A stretch of 14,198 nt of DNA from Stramenopiles sp. TOSAG23-3. Lineage: Eukaryota; Sar. The notes beneath the pieces are model-generated. The model ran no database searches, was not told where the DNA came from, and saw nothing but the letters and a program-made list of their open reading frames with translations. A program made the translations under genes and the position numbers. The stretch is taken from NCBI GenBank assembly GCA_900128585.1, contig LT642335.1:1-14198 (forward strand), in the 5' to 3' direction. Positions 13,478 to 14,198 of the stretch are shown here, piece by piece; position 1 is the stretch's first letter, and each line of letters opens with the position of its first letter.

Positions 13478-14198
13478 ATGGCAAGTTTGGCGACCGAACC
13501 CGAATTGTTCCAAACATGGAAAGACAAGTATGAAGCTGCTGAAAAGAAGAACCGAGAACTTATAGCTGAAACACGACGATTAAGAGCAGACAACCGACGA
13601 TTAAGAGATGATATAATAGACCTCACGGATGGACGCTTATGGATTAACATTCCAACTGTTGGCGGATACGGCGAAAACCTTGCGGAATTGTTGGAAGACG
13701 ATTACGCCGATGACGCACCCGTTCTTGCTTATGCTCGTGCTGCTCTTACTCGTGCGATGGAAAACGGTGTCATGGAAGAGATTCTTGATGTAGATGGTGT
13801 TCTGAATGACCTTGATGAGCGTATATTACCGGAAATTCGCGAAGCATTATACAACGATAATTATTTTCCCATAACTGATGATGACCCAACGCAAGCACAG
13901 AGGTTAGGCCAACCAAACGCACCACCACTCACACGAACGTTGTCGGTGGAAGAACAAAAAGAAGAATTACAAAATTTGGACATGACAGATATGGAACGCG
14001 AAAGCTCAATTGGAAAAGACTGTCCGATTTGTTTATGCGCGGTTCATTCTAAAGACGAACGGAATGCGGCAATGCCGTGTTGCGGCAACGTAGTTCATCA
14101 AGATTGTATAAATGTAAAAGAAGGGACGCAATGTCCGTTTTGTAGGACAACCGATATTGGAAGTATGGCTTTGAACTCTCAAGAAATAGAAGAGCGAT
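13478..14198 (+). CDS. RING-like zinc protein, truncated by the window edge
   Basis: At least 240 residues; the frame is still open at the right edge. Residues 12-48 are a charged coiled coil (DKYEAAEKKNRELIAETRR and on). A middle helical, acidic part (50-175) is unassigned. Residues 182-222 form a RING-type zinc domain: CPIC (C182, C185), CCGNVVHQDC (C201, C202, H207, C210) and CPFC (C219, C222). In RING proteins this fold recruits E2 enzymes for ubiquitin transfer. Here the usual Cys-x-His pair reads CCGN, so the ligand set differs slightly from the textbook one (C202 or another residue may substitute). DNA viruses of eukaryotes often carry RING proteins to redirect host ubiquitination, the probable but unproven role here. 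The start ATG lies in ACCATGGC, as in the gene at 163, and codon use is likewise more GC-ending than in inner genes. Confidence 0.85.
   Translation, partial: MASLATEPELFQTWKDKYEAAEKKNRELIAETRRLRADNRRLRDDIIDLTDGRLWINIPTVGGYGENLAELLEDDYADDAPVLAYARAALTRAMENGVMEEILDVDGVLNDLDERILPEIREALYNDNYFPITDDDPTQAQRLGQPNAPPLTRTLSVEEQKEELQNLDMTDMERESSIGKDCPICLCAVHSKDERNAAMPCCGNVVHQDCINVKEGTQCPFCRTTDIGSMALNSQEIEER

Overview
The window looks like part of a small eukaryotic DNA virus or virus-derived element, most likely of the polinton-like virus / virophage kind found in algae and other protists. The evidence is the gene set: an archaeo-eukaryotic primase fused to a UL9-like superfamily 2 helicase, an A32-type (FtsK/HerA) packaging ATPase, a fibre ending in an S74 self-cleaving chaperone, a RING-like zinc protein, and small membrane and basic proteins. 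Genes are tightly packed on both strands, intergenic DNA is AT-rich, there are no Shine-Dalgarno sites, and several start codons have a eukaryotic-type context. No major or minor capsid protein, maturation protease, DNA polymerase or integrase is visible, so the family assignment is an inference; the rest of the genome would lie beyond the edges.

Layout: (1) 163-2361 (+) encodes a large unrecognised protein with MORN-like repeats, a long coiled coil and a basic tail. (2) 2465-3016 (+) holds a small membrane protein and a small basic repeat protein. They converge on a zinc-finger gene (3078-3749, -) across an AT-rich hairpin. (3) 3750-4253 is a 504-base divergent gap. It contains a likely decayed or micro gene (3826-3960), followed by a perfect 24-bp hairpin. 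(4) 4254-8120 (+) is the primase-helicase, converging on the packaging ATPase (8340-9050, -). (5) 9150-10526 (+) is a low-complexity, probably virion-associated protein. (6) 10667-13038 (+) is the fibre, whose first 24 codons are separated from the rest by an apparent -1 frameshift at an AAAAAAT heptamer in the correct phase. (7) 13478 to the right edge (+) is the RING-like gene, truncated by the window.

Two regulatory systems stand out. Five copies of one 76-78-base hairpin family lie at gene boundaries (2372, 3964, 8134, 10529, 13121), usually just after stop codons of + strand genes. Both - strand genes instead end at a different, AT-rich hairpin. At the 5' side, the octamer ATACTATA occurs within 0-7 bases of three start codons, and its exact reverse complement lies in the fourth promoter region (9051-9149). 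The two outer genes (163 and 13478) lack it and use ACCATGGC starts with longer leaders.

Proposed division of labour: the primase-helicase starts and drives replication, the ATPase fills capsids made by genes outside the window, the fibre and perhaps the 458-residue protein are virion components, and the RING, zinc-finger and 732-residue proteins may act on the host or on regulation. Only the primase-helicase, ATPase, S74 fibre and RING-like calls rest on recognisable motifs.
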